Notes under the pieces: model-generated | Told to the model about the DNA's origin: nothing | Databases searched by the model: none | What the model saw: the letters and a program-made list of their open reading frames with translations, nothing else | Translations under genes and position numbers: made by a program | NCBI RefSeq assembly: GCF_018736045.1 | Contig: NZ_CP076132.1 | Span: 4,637,001-4,701,000, forward strand | Direction: 5' to 3' | Source: Flammeovirga yaeyamensis | Lineage (GTDB): Bacteria; Bacteroidota; Bacteroidia; Cytophagales; Flammeovirgaceae | DNA: 64,000 bases | Shown: positions 19,760-28,585 of the stretch, in pieces | Numbering within the stretch: the stretch's first letter is position 1 | Layout of the letters: each line of letters starts with the position of its first letter

Positions 19760-19931
19760 AGTCGCTGATCGATGATAGTTGAATAACAAAAACGTTGACA
19801 AAAATTTACATTTCGTTAAATTGTTATTTACAATTTAGTTAATAAAAGTTATTAAAGTAACGCTGTTTCATTATGTTGTTTTAACACTTAATCGAACAAG
19901 TAAAAAGTATTACAAAAGTTAGACTATAAAA

Positions 19932-19955
19932 AAAGGTGCTTAATTAAGCACCTTT
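19932..19955 (-). terminator. Intrinsic terminator of the SDR gene
   Basis: A 24-nt perfect palindrome (AAAGGTGCTTAA and its complement). On the minus strand it is followed by a U7 run (complement of 19928-19934). It overlaps the end of the SDR gene by only a few bases of spacer. Confidence 0.85.
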
Positions 19956-19960
19956 CAATT

Positions 19961-20755
19961 TTATTTTAAACCGTAGGTATTACGGACCATTTTCTCTGCT
20001 ACTTTATCAGGTAAAAATCTTTTTGCAAAGGCCAACAATCCTGCATTACCTCCTGACACATAAATTGGAGAAGGTGCTTTCTTCAATATCACATTCATGA
20101 CTGTATTTGAAATTACGGTAGCTGACTCTGCTTTCGACATACTCGATTTTACACTTTGTCGAATATTATCTGCATATGGGAAGTACTCAGACTCCTCAGA
20201 ACAGTTAAAGTCGGGAACAATATTCGATGCAATATGATTAGGCTCAACTAATGCAACGTGAACATTAAACTCCTTCATTTCGCTTCTCAACGATTGTGTA
20301 TATCCGGATAGGGCAAACTTCGTTGCACAGTAACTTGAATAATAAGGAGCAGCAAATCGACCGTTTAATGAACCGATATTTACAATGGTACCCGCTCTTC
20401 TTTCTCTCATTTGTGGCAAAATCTTCTTTGTCAATTGAATTAAACCAAAGAAATTCACCTCAAATAAAAATCTTAATTTTTCAAGACTGGTTTCCTCTAC
20501 AGGACCAATTTGCGACTGGCCTGCATTGTTTACCAAAACATCTATTCTTTGATCTTTAATTTCGTTCCAGCATGCATCAATACTTTCTGGAGAGGCAATA
20601 TCTAAAGCTACATACTGAACTCCCTCCAACTTGTCTTTTATAGTATCTGGGTTTCTAGATGTACCTATAACTTTGTATCCTTTCTCTAAAGCTGACTTTG
20701 CAATGGACTTCCCAATTCCGGAAGATGCACCTGTAATAAAGATCGTTTGTTTCAT
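19961..20755 (-). CDS. Short-chain dehydrogenase/reductase
   Basis: 264 residues from the ATG at 20753-20755; a longer frame to 20818 exists, but the Rossmann motif then sits too far inside. Classical SDR signatures: cofactor motif TGASSGIG at 8-15, NNAG at 76-79, catalytic S129, Y142 and K146 (YCATK). The cofactor is NAD(P)H and the substrate is unknown. It is divergent from a YqhD-type alcohol dehydrogenase gene, with 175 bp between the two starts. This suggests shared control and a possible common role in carbonyl detoxification (inference). Confidence 0.9.
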   Translation of the reverse strand: MKQTIFITGASSGIGKSIAKSALEKGYKVIGTSRNPDTIKDKLEGVQYVALDIASPESIDACWNEIKDQRIDVLVNNAGQSQIGPVEETSLEKLRFLFEVNFFGLIQLTKKILPQMRERRAGTIVNIGSLNGRFAAPYYSSYCATKFALSGYTQSLRSEMKEFNVHVALVEPNHIASNIVPDFNCSEESEYFPYADNIRQSVKSSMSKAESATVISNTVMNVILKKAPSPIYVSGGNAGLLAFAKRFLPDKVAEKMVRNTYGLK

Positions 20756-20930
20756 GATAAAATTTTGATTTAGTGCGAATTTATAGAATTCAGTCAAATG
20801 AAGTAGTAAATCCATCAAATTTTAAAACAAAATATTAGTCATTTTAGTAATATGTGTTGATCTTTATTCTAATTAAGAATACGCATCACATCCGTTCGAC
20901 TTATTATTTAAATCATACATAACCGATCAC

Positions 20931-22100
20931 ATGAAAAACTTTGAATTGTGGAACCCAACACGTTTGGTATTTGGAGAAAATCAATTAGAAAACGTACACA
21001 AGCACATTCCTGCAGGTGTTAAGAATATTTTATTAGTATTTGGTGGAGGTAGCATTAAGAAAAATGGTGTACACGAAACCGTTACTGCTGCATTAAAAGA
21101 CTACAACGTCGTTGACTTTGGTGGTATTGAGCCTAACCCTCGCTACGAAACAATTATGAAGGCTAGAGAAGTGGCATTAAAAGAAAATGTAGACTTTATT
21201 TTAGCTGTTGGTGGTGGATCTGTTATCGATGCTTGTAAGTTTTTATGTGTAGCTACTCCATATACGGATGGTGACCCTTGGGACATTATCACAAAGCGTT
21301 TGGGTAAAGTAGTGACAGAGGCGATTCCTTTTGGTACAGTGCTTACATTACCAGCCACTGGATCTGAAATGAACTCTGGTTCTGTAGTTACTAGAGAATC
21401 ATCAAAAGAAAAATTAGCTTTTGGAGGTCCATTGTGTTTCCCTAAATTCTCTGTTTTAGATCCTAGAGTTGTTGCTTCACTTCCTGAGCGTCAAATTGTG
21501 AATGGTATTACAGATGCTTTCACACACGTGTTAGAACAATACCTTACTTACCCTGCTGATGCTCCATTACAGGATCGTTTTGCTGAAGGTATTCTTCAAA
21601 CTTTAGTAGAAATTGGACCTAAAGTGATTCACAATCCATCGGACAGTACGGTAGCAGGTAACTTTATGTTCTGCTGTACTATGGCGTTGAATGGTTTGAT
21701 TCAACAAGGTGTGCCTACCGATTGGGCTACTCACATGATTGGTCACGAGTTAACGGCATTGTTTGAAATAGACCATGCACGTACTTTGGCGATTATTGGC
21801 CCTAACTTATACCGAGTGATGTTCAACAATAAAAAAGAGAAGTTGGCACAGTACGGCGAAAGAGTTTGGGGAATTACAGAGGGAAGCTTAGAAGAAAAAG
21901 CACAGAAAACGATAGAAAGAACTGTTGAGTTCTTCCATTCTATGGGCATCAAAACTAAGATCTCTGATTATACTGAAGATTACTCTGAAGTTGCCAAAAC
22001 CATTACTTCACGCTTTGAAGAAAGAAAGTGGATGGGTCTTGGAGAAAGAGGTGATGTGACCTTAGAAAAAGTAGAAGAAATTGTAGAAATGAGTCTTTAG
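20931..22100 (+). CDS. yqhD: Iron/zinc-containing alcohol dehydrogenase, YqhD/BdhA type
   Basis: 389 residues, the group III metal-dependent alcohol dehydrogenase family. The cofactor motif GGGS occurs at 38-41 and GGGSVID at 94-100. Metal ligands are D195 and H199 (TDAFTH), H268 (ATHMIGH) and H282 (EIDHARTLA), which line up with those of E. coli YqhD. It should reduce short-chain and toxic aldehydes with NADPH in the cytosol. It has its own terminator and is divergent from the SDR gene. Butanol dehydrogenase BdhA is the alternative name. Confidence 0.93.
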   Translation: MKNFELWNPTRLVFGENQLENVHKHIPAGVKNILLVFGGGSIKKNGVHETVTAALKDYNVVDFGGIEPNPRYETIMKAREVALKENVDFILAVGGGSVIDACKFLCVATPYTDGDPWDIITKRLGKVVTEAIPFGTVLTLPATGSEMNSGSVVTRESSKEKLAFGGPLCFPKFSVLDPRVVASLPERQIVNGITDAFTHVLEQYLTYPADAPLQDRFAEGILQTLVEIGPKVIHNPSDSTVAGNFMFCCTMALNGLIQQGVPTDWATHMIGHELTALFEIDHARTLAIIGPNLYRVMFNNKKEKLAQYGERVWGITEGSLEEKAQKTIERTVEFFHSMGIKTKISDYTEDYSEVAKTITSRFEERKWMGLGERGDVTLEKVEEIVEMSL

Positions 22101-22123
22101 TGCTCGAATCTTCATCTATAAAA

Positions 22124-22155
22124 AAGAGCTTGTGATAGTATTATCGCAAGCTCTT
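22124..22155 (+). terminator. Intrinsic terminator after yqhD
   Basis: AAGAGCTTG at 22124-22132 pairs with CAAGCTCTT at 22147-22155. Five further pairs inside (one T.G) leave a 4-nt loop, and ACTTTTTATT follows. Confidence 0.85.
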
Positions 22156-22271
22156 ACTTTTTATTCTAATCCCTTTTTTCTGGATTCTGTAAACAACTTT
22201 TGATAGTTGTTCTTTTTATAAAAACGTCTTTTCGTCTAAAACTACCAATGTTAGTATAGTTTCTATGAAGT

Positions 22272-22892
22272 TCATTTTTTTCTTTTCAATCTGAATGCTA
22301 TGATGTGTTCTTTTACATCAGGGATTCTGATGATAAATCCAATCCCTACTACCACAGCATAAATTATCCATGTTTTTTCCAAAAGAGCCACATGTAGTAA
22401 ACTTAAGATAACAGCTACATAGGCATACTTCTGAAGTTTCTTCCACTTCTTTTTTAAACGTTTCATCGATTTTCTATTCGATGTTAACAACAGTGGAATT
22501 AATGTTAATACAGCAATGAAACCAGCTACATAATTTACTTGAGTAAAGGTTTCCATAAATCCTTCCATCCATATAAAAATGATAAAGTGAAGGATACTCC
22601 AAACGGCAGCAGCAATACCCATTGCTTGACGTACAAAAAGATTATTTACCCCAAACAAGATAAAGAACGGAGTACATGTTAAAACAGCAGTTAACCATCG
22701 GATAGCAAATTCACCAGTAACGTGATACAACATATCCAATGTGGTTCGATCTCCTTTACCCATGCTTTCTACTAGCGATAGAGTAAAGCCATCGCTCCAA
22801 TCCACTTGTATCATTTTCGTTAAAACGATAAGAGGTAATGCAGTAAGGATTGTCACGATAATCCAGCCGTAGTTTCGTTTAATGAATGCCAT
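22272..22892 (-). CDS. MsrQ-like haem-binding membrane protein (ferric reductase-like domain)
   Basis: 206 residues, six membrane helices. The pattern matches MsrQ/YedZ: TGEFAIRWLTAVLTCTP at 59-75, MGIAAAVWSILHF with H102, LLLTSNRKSMKRLKKKW at about 134-150, and LLHVALLEK with H167. In E. coli MsrQ passes electrons to the periplasmic methionine sulfoxide reductase MsrP. Here the usual His of the W..LH motif is Q154 (KKLQKYAY), so one conserved haem-ligand position is missing. No msrP gene is adjacent. It is the third gene of a likely operon with an ECF sigma factor and a small membrane protein. A diverged MsrQ with another partner, or with fewer haems, is the best reading. Confidence 0.75.
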   Translation of the reverse strand: MAFIKRNYGWIIVTILTALPLIVLTKMIQVDWSDGFTLSLVESMGKGDRTTLDMLYHVTGEFAIRWLTAVLTCTPFFILFGVNNLFVRQAMGIAAAVWSILHFIIFIWMEGFMETFTQVNYVAGFIAVLTLIPLLLTSNRKSMKRLKKKWKKLQKYAYVAVILSLLHVALLEKTWIIYAVVVGIGFIIRIPDVKEHIIAFRLKRKK

Positions 22893-22921
22893 TCTTTTTT
22901 GTTTGTTAGGTATATGAAAGT

Positions 22922-23227
22922 TTAATCTTCTTTATTTTCTTCTTGATGATGTACTTCTGATGATCTCATTTTAAAGTCCTTCATGAACTTCTCTCTGTGC
23001 ATCATGGCTCTTCTATTTTTAAATGGTGGTCGACCACCTCTTCCAAACAAGATTTTTGACATGGCCAATAAACCTAAGGATTGAAGGAAAGAGATCGTAG
23101 TTAACCCGAATATTACAGGCATCAGCCAGTTCCACAATTGCATAAATATAAATGTGATGGCTGTGATAGCTACTGCTCCAAAAACTATTTTCTTCGCTAT
23201 GAATTTTTTCTTTGAAAACTTTTCCAT
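22922..23227 (-). CDS. Small membrane protein of unknown function between ECF sigma and MsrQ-like genes
   Basis: 101 residues: a basic N-terminus (KFSKKKFIAKK), two hydrophobic segments at about 14-37 and 42-57, and a basic tail with FGRGGRPPFKNRR and a terminal acidic HHQEENKED. No family is recognised. It lies 60 bp after the sigma-factor gene and 29 bp before the MsrQ-like gene on the same strand. By position it could be an anti-sigma or accessory membrane factor, but it has no anti-sigma motif. Confidence 0.7.
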   Translation of the reverse strand: MEKFSKKKFIAKKIVFGAVAITAITFIFMQLWNWLMPVIFGLTTISFLQSLGLLAMSKILFGRGGRPPFKNRRAMMHREKFMKDFKMRSSEVHHQEENKED

Positions 23228-23287
23228 GATTTCTTATTCTTTATTCATCATCTAATCGATGACTTGTTGTACCATAATTTTCAGCAA

Positions 23288-23836
23288 TTAGTCTTTCATC
23301 AGTTTGAAGAGACTTTCCAATTGCTCTCTTAGATACAATACCGCATATCTTTTTCTGCTTATAAGGGTGTTGACCGTGAGTCCTGTAAAATCAGAGATTT
23401 GTTTAAAACTGTAGCCTTCTAATTCATGCCACTCGAAGACCTCCCTCTGTTCTTTGGGCAATTCCTCTAACCTCAATTGAATTTCTTCCCAGATCATATC
23501 TTTCATTAACTGTTCATCGGGCATAGTTTCCAATGAGGGAAGTAAGTCCATAAGGTTTAAACCTTCATCATCATCATTTACTTTTTGATCTTCGATAGAA
23601 AGTGGTTTCTTTTTTCTACGGTAATCAACAATCTTATTTTTTGCGACAGTATAGAGCCAAGAGATTGATTTGCGCAAATCTGAGATCTCATCAAATCCTC
23701 CGACAAAACTCAAAAACACATCTTGTGCGATGTCTTCTGCATCTTCCATTGAACCAATTTTCCCTTTGATGTAATTCGTCAAACGGCCTTGTTCCTCATG
23801 GTATGTGTCTTCGATATTTTGTTTTTTCCCTGTCAT
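23288..23836 (-). CDS. ECF-type RNA polymerase sigma factor
   Basis: 182 residues. Region 2 is at about 15-80 (EDAEDIAQDVFLSFVGGF, then SWLYTVAKNKIVDYRR). Region 4 is at about 125-175 (LEELPKEQREVFEWHELEGY, then the helix-turn-helix SFKQISDFTGLTVNTLISRK). The linker is long and acidic. It heads a likely operon with a small membrane protein and an MsrQ-like cytochrome, which suggests an envelope redox or oxidative stress regulon. No FecR or zinc-binding anti-sigma gene is nearby. Confidence 0.92.
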   Translation of the reverse strand: MTGKKQNIEDTYHEEQGRLTNYIKGKIGSMEDAEDIAQDVFLSFVGGFDEISDLRKSISWLYTVAKNKIVDYRRKKKPLSIEDQKVNDDDEGLNLMDLLPSLETMPDEQLMKDMIWEEIQLRLEELPKEQREVFEWHELEGYSFKQISDFTGLTVNTLISRKRYAVLYLREQLESLFKLMKD

Positions 23837-24031
23837 AAATATTGTATCTACCTATTAAGTCGATTAAGGGAAGATTATATTTTAAGAAAAGTGATATTTT
23901 TTCAAATAATTTTCAGAAAGTGGTTTTTTGAATAGTTTAAAGCGATTTTTATCAAATTATTTTTTGGGGCTAGGTAGTAGAATTTAGAAATTTTCTGATG
24001 AAAAAACCTAAGAAAACAAATCGCATCCAAA

Positions 24032-24421
24032 TTATAATTCATATAATTCTAATGGCAATTGATCTGGATCTTCAAAAAATACGAATCGTTTGTTGGTATG
24101 TGGATCAATCATAATTTCTCCTGTTTCCACACCTTTGTCATTTAATTGTTGAATAACTTCTTCGATATTCTCTACTGCAAAGCATAAATGTCGTAAACCT
24201 CGAGCCTCTGGGTAAGACGGTCGTTCAGGGGTGTTTGGGAAGCTGAAAAGTTCTATCAAATACTCTCCTTGAAATGCTAAATCTAGTTTCCAAGAATCTC
24301 GTGCTTCACGATAGACTTCCTGAATCACCTCAAAACCCATCACTTCAGTGTAAAACTTTTTAGAACGTTGGTAATCATCACAGATGATAGCGATATGATG
24401 GAGTCTTTTTAATTTTAGCAT
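24032..24421 (-). CDS. VOC-family (glyoxalase-like) protein, YaeR/GloA2 type
   Basis: 129 residues, two beta-alpha-beta-beta-beta modules. Metal-ligand candidates at the canonical places are H9 (HHIAII), E57 (LIELFSFP), H78 (LRHLCF) and E125 (PLELYEL). This pattern matches the YaeR group of lactoylglutathione-lyase-like proteins. The true substrate is unknown because Bacteroidota usually lack glutathione. It lies 16 bp after the LytTR regulator gene on the same strand, so it may be the last gene of that operon. Confidence 0.88.
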   Translation of the reverse strand: MLKLKRLHHIAIICDDYQRSKKFYTEVMGFEVIQEVYREARDSWKLDLAFQGEYLIELFSFPNTPERPSYPEARGLRHLCFAVENIEEVIQQLNDKGVETGEIMIDPHTNKRFVFFEDPDQLPLELYEL

Positions 24422-24437
24422 TATTATTCTTTAATTT

Positions 24438-25136
24438 TTAAATACTTAGCAATCTTTTGAAGGCTACACTTTGTCGCTCACTTACTTCCACTTCATTACC
24501 ACAACTAAGAGTGAGCTTCAGTTTTCCTTTGAACCAAGTATCAATATCTTTTATCTGATTAACATTGATGAGTTGTTGCCGGTTAACCCTGAAGAAAAAA
24601 GAAGGATCTAGACGACTTTCGATTTGGTTTAATGACTTATGAAGCAAAGGAGATTTATCGTCAAAAAAAACTTTAGTGTAGTTTCCTTCTGTTTCAAAAA
24701 GTGATATCTTACTCAGTTTTGCTAGATAACAGTCGTCAGAATCTTTGATAAAAATTGAATTATCCATTCCTAGTTGAGGGGCTTCCTCTACATCATGATT
24801 TAACTTCTGTAATGCAACATCTAACCTTTGCTGAGTAATTGGCTTCAACAAATAATCAATCGTACTGTAATCAAATGATTTAATAGCATATTGATCATAA
24901 GCAGTCGTAAATATAATATTTGGAATCTGATTTAAACTATTCAATATTCTAAAGCCATCCATATCCGGAAGGTGAATATCCAAAAAAATAAGTTCTGGAT
25001 TCAATTCTCCAATTAGCTGAATTGCTTCTTCTCCTGTTTCTGCTTCTCCTACAATTTCAATTTCCTTGTGCTTTTTTAAAAGATGATTTAGTTCTAACCG
25101 AGCCAAGTTAGAATCTTCTACAATTATAGCTTTCAT
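24438..25136 (-). CDS. LytTR-family response regulator
   Basis: 232 residues: a receiver domain at 1-115 with E7-D8, phosphorylation site D53 (LIFLDIHLPDMDG) and Lys in LLKPIT, and a LytTR DNA-binding domain at about 130-232 (GNYTKVFFDDKSPLLHKSL, FFRVNRQQLINV). LytTR proteins bind pairs of about 9-10-bp direct repeats one or two helical turns apart. It lies 2 bp after the LytS-type kinase gene, its certain partner. The direct repeat at 27993-28022 upstream of this operon is a plausible target. Confidence 0.94.
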   Translation of the reverse strand: MKAIIVEDSNLARLELNHLLKKHKEIEIVGEAETGEEAIQLIGELNPELIFLDIHLPDMDGFRILNSLNQIPNIIFTTAYDQYAIKSFDYSTIDYLLKPITQQRLDVALQKLNHDVEEAPQLGMDNSIFIKDSDDCYLAKLSKISLFETEGNYTKVFFDDKSPLLHKSLNQIESRLDPSFFFRVNRQQLINVNQIKDIDTWFKGKLKLTLSCGNEVEVSERQSVAFKRLLSI

Positions 25137-25138
25137 AA

Positions 25139-26191
25139 TTAGTTTGGTTTAATAGTTATTTGTGCTGTTACAGAATGGTCTTTTTCAAAAATCTTAAAGT
25201 CGGCAGAATTATTCAACTCCGAAATTAATCTTTGTTCAAGATTCCTCAAACCTATTCCATTTCCTGGAGATCCTCTTAATGATCCTTGATTTTTTACATA
25301 AATAAATACCTCATTATTTTTATCAAAAACATGAACTTCGATACTGCTGCCTTTATTTATATCTCCATGTTTTATCGCATTTTCCAATAATAATTGAATG
25401 GACAAAGGGGGAATTTCAATATCCAATAAACGATCGTTCACTTTTAAAATAAACTCCACTTTATCTCCAAAGTGAAGTTGATTGAGTTGAATATAGCTTT
25501 TCACAATCTCAATTTCTTCCTCCAAATGAACTAGTGTTTTGTTCTGATAATTTAATATGTACCTCAATAGTTCAGAAACATGTACTAAAGATTCTCTTGC
25601 TGATTCTGCATCAATCAATATCAAAGAGCGAATATTATTGATGGCATTAAAAAGGAAATGAGGACTTAATTGATCTTTTAAATTAGAAAGTTCTAACTGC
25701 TTCAACTCTAGAGATAGTTTTAATTTATCTGTTTCTATCTTTTTCTGATTCTCAAAATATTTATAGTTAAAATAAATCAGTGACCAAATTGAAAGCACCA
25801 TCAACATACTAAACATATAAGGTAAGACTTCAAATTCACCTTCGAGATAATTCAACTCTTCAAACTCAAAAACAATAAAAAAACATAGATCAATAATAGT
25901 CTTTAAGAAAGATATTATCATCAACACTGCTATACCTTTTAATATTGTGATGAGAATAGGTGTATTTTGAATAATAATTTTTGAATAAAAATACCTCAAG
26001 AACAGACTTATCATAAAGCCTGTTCCTGCGATAACTATTGAATAAAATATTGCTTCAAAATTGCATGTGAAGTATTGTGTTTGGAAAGTAACATTGATAG
26101 CATAAAGTATTACCCAACCTATCGTATTTGTTATCCAAAACTCTCTCCTTGCATTAAAGAGCAGATTTAATTCTTTTGAATTCGAATCCAT
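25139..26191 (-). CDS. LytS/YehU-type sensor histidine kinase
   Basis: 350 residues. Four hydrophobic segments fill about 20-140, followed by a coiled linker and the His_kinase domain with H178 in QLSPHFLFNAINNIRSL. The ATPase shows LLENAIKH and GNGIGLRNLEQRL. The gene begins inside the last 38 bp of the serine-hydrolase gene in another frame and ends 2 bp before the LytTR regulator, so the three are one operon. The sensed signal is unknown; the hydrolase partner suggests a cell-envelope or peptide-linked cue (inference). Confidence 0.93.
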   Translation of the reverse strand: MDSNSKELNLLFNARREFWITNTIGWVILYAINVTFQTQYFTCNFEAIFYSIVIAGTGFMISLFLRYFYSKIIIQNTPILITILKGIAVLMIISFLKTIIDLCFFIVFEFEELNYLEGEFEVLPYMFSMLMVLSIWSLIYFNYKYFENQKKIETDKLKLSLELKQLELSNLKDQLSPHFLFNAINNIRSLILIDAESARESLVHVSELLRYILNYQNKTLVHLEEEIEIVKSYIQLNQLHFGDKVEFILKVNDRLLDIEIPPLSIQLLLENAIKHGDINKGSSIEVHVFDKNNEVFIYVKNQGSLRGSPGNGIGLRNLEQRLISELNNSADFKIFEKDHSVTAQITIKPN

Positions 26192-27914
26192 TATAATATA
26201 AGTTTCCGTTGTCTAACACCATCAAATAAGTTCCAGTATTTCTCCCTATTCCTGCTTCTTGAGCAGTAGAATCATCTACTATTTTAAAAAATGGCTGTGG
26301 CAGACTGTCATTCGTTTTCGATTGAAGAAAAGCTTGAAGTACCCCATCTGTTTCTTTAAGTTCTAGTTTGGCTGTCGAAAAATTGAAAGTTTTTGCTTCT
26401 CCACAAGAGATGGCATTGATGGCTTCGTACTTACCTAATCGGTTTTTCCAAGAATCTGTAATTTGCTTATTATCAAACTTATTTCCAACATATCCTTCTC
26501 TTCCTGTATGAACACTTACTGATTTTACTAAAATCTCGTTGCCTACCTTTACAAATCTATATTTCTGATTTAACTGAGGGATAAAGTAAAAAAGGGAGTC
26601 GTTTTGTTTTTCAAAATCTGCAGTAAAGCTTCCTATTTTTAGATGAAATCTGTCAATACTATCCACATCAACTTTGTATGTTCCGATAGTATATGTTCCT
26701 AAAATTTCTTTCGGAGAAGGTATTTCTGTTTTTGCCTCTTGAAATTGTGCTCTATTTACGACACTTAGTTTAGCTTTCAATTCTTTTTCGGTGTTCAAAT
26801 AATCTAGTAATACCGATCGAGCACTCACATAACCTGCATCTGTATTCGACATGACTACCACTCCTACTTTTAGTTCAGGAATATATTTATAGTCTGCATG
26901 AAAAGAAGGTGTATCTCCTCCATGACCATACATTTTAACTTCTTTCGTTGAGTTCTTTTTATTGTTGACTGTTACTTCTTGAACAGTTAAAGCATAAGCA
27001 GTACCCTCCCAATCATCAAGTAGTTTGGTCTTAGTAAATCTCTCCTTTTCCATTTCATTGATACTCGTTTTATGCATCAGTTTTCCCGATGATGACTTCC
27101 CTTTGTTGATCATCATCATCATGAATTTACTCATATCTAAAACATTAGAATTAATCCCTCCGATACTTGGAATGACACTACTTTCTTGAATTTGTTCATT
27201 CTTCAAGTAACTCACCGGAATGTTTTTATTCACAGTAGAATTTTTCATACCTAAAGATTGAAAGATCTCTTTATTGATGTATTCTGAATAATTCATGCCG
27301 CTTTCTCTTTCGATAAGTTCCCCCAATAACATGTAGCCGACATTAGAATAAGAAGTAAAATAATTTCTAGGCGATGCCATCTTTTGTTTATTCAAAGCAT
27401 CTATTATCCATTCATTTTTTGGTAATTCTTCTGTAAACATTCCATTTAGAATATCATTAGGAAGTCCCGATGTATGTGTTAGAATATCTTTGATGTAAAT
27501 GTTGTTATCTGTATCAAAATCTGATTTTATTGTTAGTTCAGGAATATACTTTTGAATAGGATCATCTAAAGATAACTTCTGTTCCTCTTGAAGTTTTAGA
27601 AGTGATAACGCAGTAAATGATTTTGTTATTGAACCGACTCTGTAAATACTTTGATCGCTGGCTTTTATTTCTTCTTCTTTGTTCGAATAGCCATACCCAT
27701 TGGAATAAACTACTTTTTCGTTGTCAACAATAGCAATACTTACTCCTACAGTTTTCTTTGCTTCAATTTTTGCGTTAAAAATGCTATCGATAGTATTTTT
27801 AGTTTCGGGTTTGATAGAATTGAAAGTTTGTCCAAATACTACTCCTGATGATACAATTTCAGCTGCTACAAAAAGTGCGACTATTCTAAGGATGATTCTG
27901 ATTTTCTTTTTCAT
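26154..27914 (-). CDS. Periplasmic serine hydrolase of the class C beta-lactamase / penicillin-binding family
   Basis: 586 residues with a cleavable signal peptide ending near VFGQ (about 29). The beta-lactamase-like domain covers about 40-390, with catalytic S95-x-x-K98 (GSITKSF), Y189-S190-N191 and a late HGG motif (MYGHGGDTP). The last ~190 residues form a beta-rich C-terminal region with repeated strand patterns, as in D-aminopeptidase-like members. Members hydrolyse beta-lactams, D-amino peptides or esters; the substrate cannot be told. It is the first gene of an operon with a LytS kinase and a LytTR regulator and overlaps the kinase gene by 38 bp. Confidence 0.9.
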   Translation of the reverse strand: MKKKIRIILRIVALFVAAEIVSSGVVFGQTFNSIKPETKNTIDSIFNAKIEAKKTVGVSIAIVDNEKVVYSNGYGYSNKEEEIKASDQSIYRVGSITKSFTALSLLKLQEEQKLSLDDPIQKYIPELTIKSDFDTDNNIYIKDILTHTSGLPNDILNGMFTEELPKNEWIIDALNKQKMASPRNYFTSYSNVGYMLLGELIERESGMNYSEYINKEIFQSLGMKNSTVNKNIPVSYLKNEQIQESSVIPSIGGINSNVLDMSKFMMMMINKGKSSSGKLMHKTSINEMEKERFTKTKLLDDWEGTAYALTVQEVTVNNKKNSTKEVKMYGHGGDTPSFHADYKYIPELKVGVVVMSNTDAGYVSARSVLLDYLNTEKELKAKLSVVNRAQFQEAKTEIPSPKEILGTYTIGTYKVDVDSIDRFHLKIGSFTADFEKQNDSLFYFIPQLNQKYRFVKVGNEILVKSVSVHTGREGYVGNKFDNKQITDSWKNRLGKYEAINAISCGEAKTFNFSTAKLELKETDGVLQAFLQSKTNDSLPQPFFKIVDDSTAQEAGIGRNTGTYLMVLDNGNLYYNGFEFKRIKSAL

Positions 27915-27992
27915 GGTTGGATTTCGTTTTTATTTTCACAATGATTATGATACAATAATCCAACAATCCTTTCCGACATCACACCATTATTT

Positions 27993-28022
27993 GATGAACG
28001 CATGACGCTAATGATGAACGCA
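27993..28022 (-). promoter_or_regulatory. Candidate LytTR operator (two 10-bp direct repeats, period 20)
   Basis: GATGAACGCA is at 27993-28002 and again at 28013-28022. On the coding strand of the operon this reads TGCGTTCATC, 10 bp, TGCGTTCATC. Repeat length and spacing are typical of LytTR sites, and the half-site resembles the TTCAT-type half-sites known for YpdB. It lies about 80-110 bp upstream of the hydrolase-kinase-LytTR operon, so autoregulation is plausible. Confidence 0.5.
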
Positions 28023-28041
28023 GATTGAACATAAAAAAAGA

Positions 28042-28063
28042 GCACACTTCCTAAAAAGTATGC
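28042..28063 (-). terminator. Intrinsic terminator after the acidic coiled-coil gene
   Basis: GCACACTT at 28042-28049 pairs with AAGTATGC at 28056-28063 (one G.U, 6-nt loop). On the minus strand CTTTTTTTAT follows. Confidence 0.75.
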
Positions 28064-28086
28064 CCTATTTGGATAACGAACAATTG

Positions 28087-28470
28087 TTATTTCTTCTTTT
28101 TCTTAAGCTTTTCGACTTTGTCTTTTAAAAGCTCGATGATATCATCTTTATCTTTTAGTTGAGATTTCAGAATCTTGATTTGGTCTTTCAACAATGCTAC
28201 CTCATCAGATGCTGTTTCTGTTTTCTCTTTTTTCTTCTTTTTGATTTCGACATGGATGTTTTCTGTTCCATCCTCATCTTTTACTTCATCGACGTTGACA
28301 TCTACAAAATCAGTTTTTTGCTTTACATCATCCATTGCACCTTGAACAGCATCAAATACATTTTTGATCGTATTTTTTACTTTTTCCTTTTGTGCGTCGT
28401 CGTTCATTCTTGGAAACACAAAATCATTTAAGATGTCCTCAAATGGATTGTGTGGGTCTTTTTTGCTCAT
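28087..28470 (-). CDS. Small charged coiled-coil protein, unknown function
   Basis: 127 residues, soluble and strongly charged. Residues 1-60 are acidic and helical, about 68-85 contain a lysine run (IKKKKKEKTE), and 90-127 form a heptad coiled coil rich in Leu/Ile/Lys ending KLKKKKK. No family is recognised. It has its own terminator and sits alone between the VIT-protein gene and the LytTR operon. Low-complexity sequence makes homology weak evidence, but the start, codon use and terminator support a gene. Confidence 0.65.
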   Translation of the reverse strand: MSKKDPHNPFEDILNDFVFPRMNDDAQKEKVKNTIKNVFDAVQGAMDDVKQKTDFVDVNVDEVKDEDGTENIHVEIKKKKKEKTETASDEVALLKDQIKILKSQLKDKDDIIELLKDKVEKLKKKKK

Positions 28471-28500
28471 GGCTTAATTAATTTGACATTTTTAAAAATA

Positions 28501-28540
28501 AATGGAGAACGAAGTTCTGAAGAAGTATTCATTCTCCATT
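28501..28540 (-). terminator. Probable terminator of the VIT/DUF2135 gene
   Basis: AATGGAGAA at 28501-28509 pairs with TTCTCCATT at 28532-28540, with extra pairing inside the loop. A T-rich tract (TATTTTTA) follows on the minus strand. It lies 45 bp after the stop. Confidence 0.55.
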
Positions 28541-28585
28541 GTTTAAGTTAACGAAATTAAATGGGATTGGGTTGAGTATTTCTCA

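Noticed and set aside
22192-22216. Second terminator-like hairpin after yqhD (AACAACT/AGTTGTT followed by CTTTTT)
   Set aside because: Short AT-rich stem; the stronger hairpin at 22124-22155 already explains termination.
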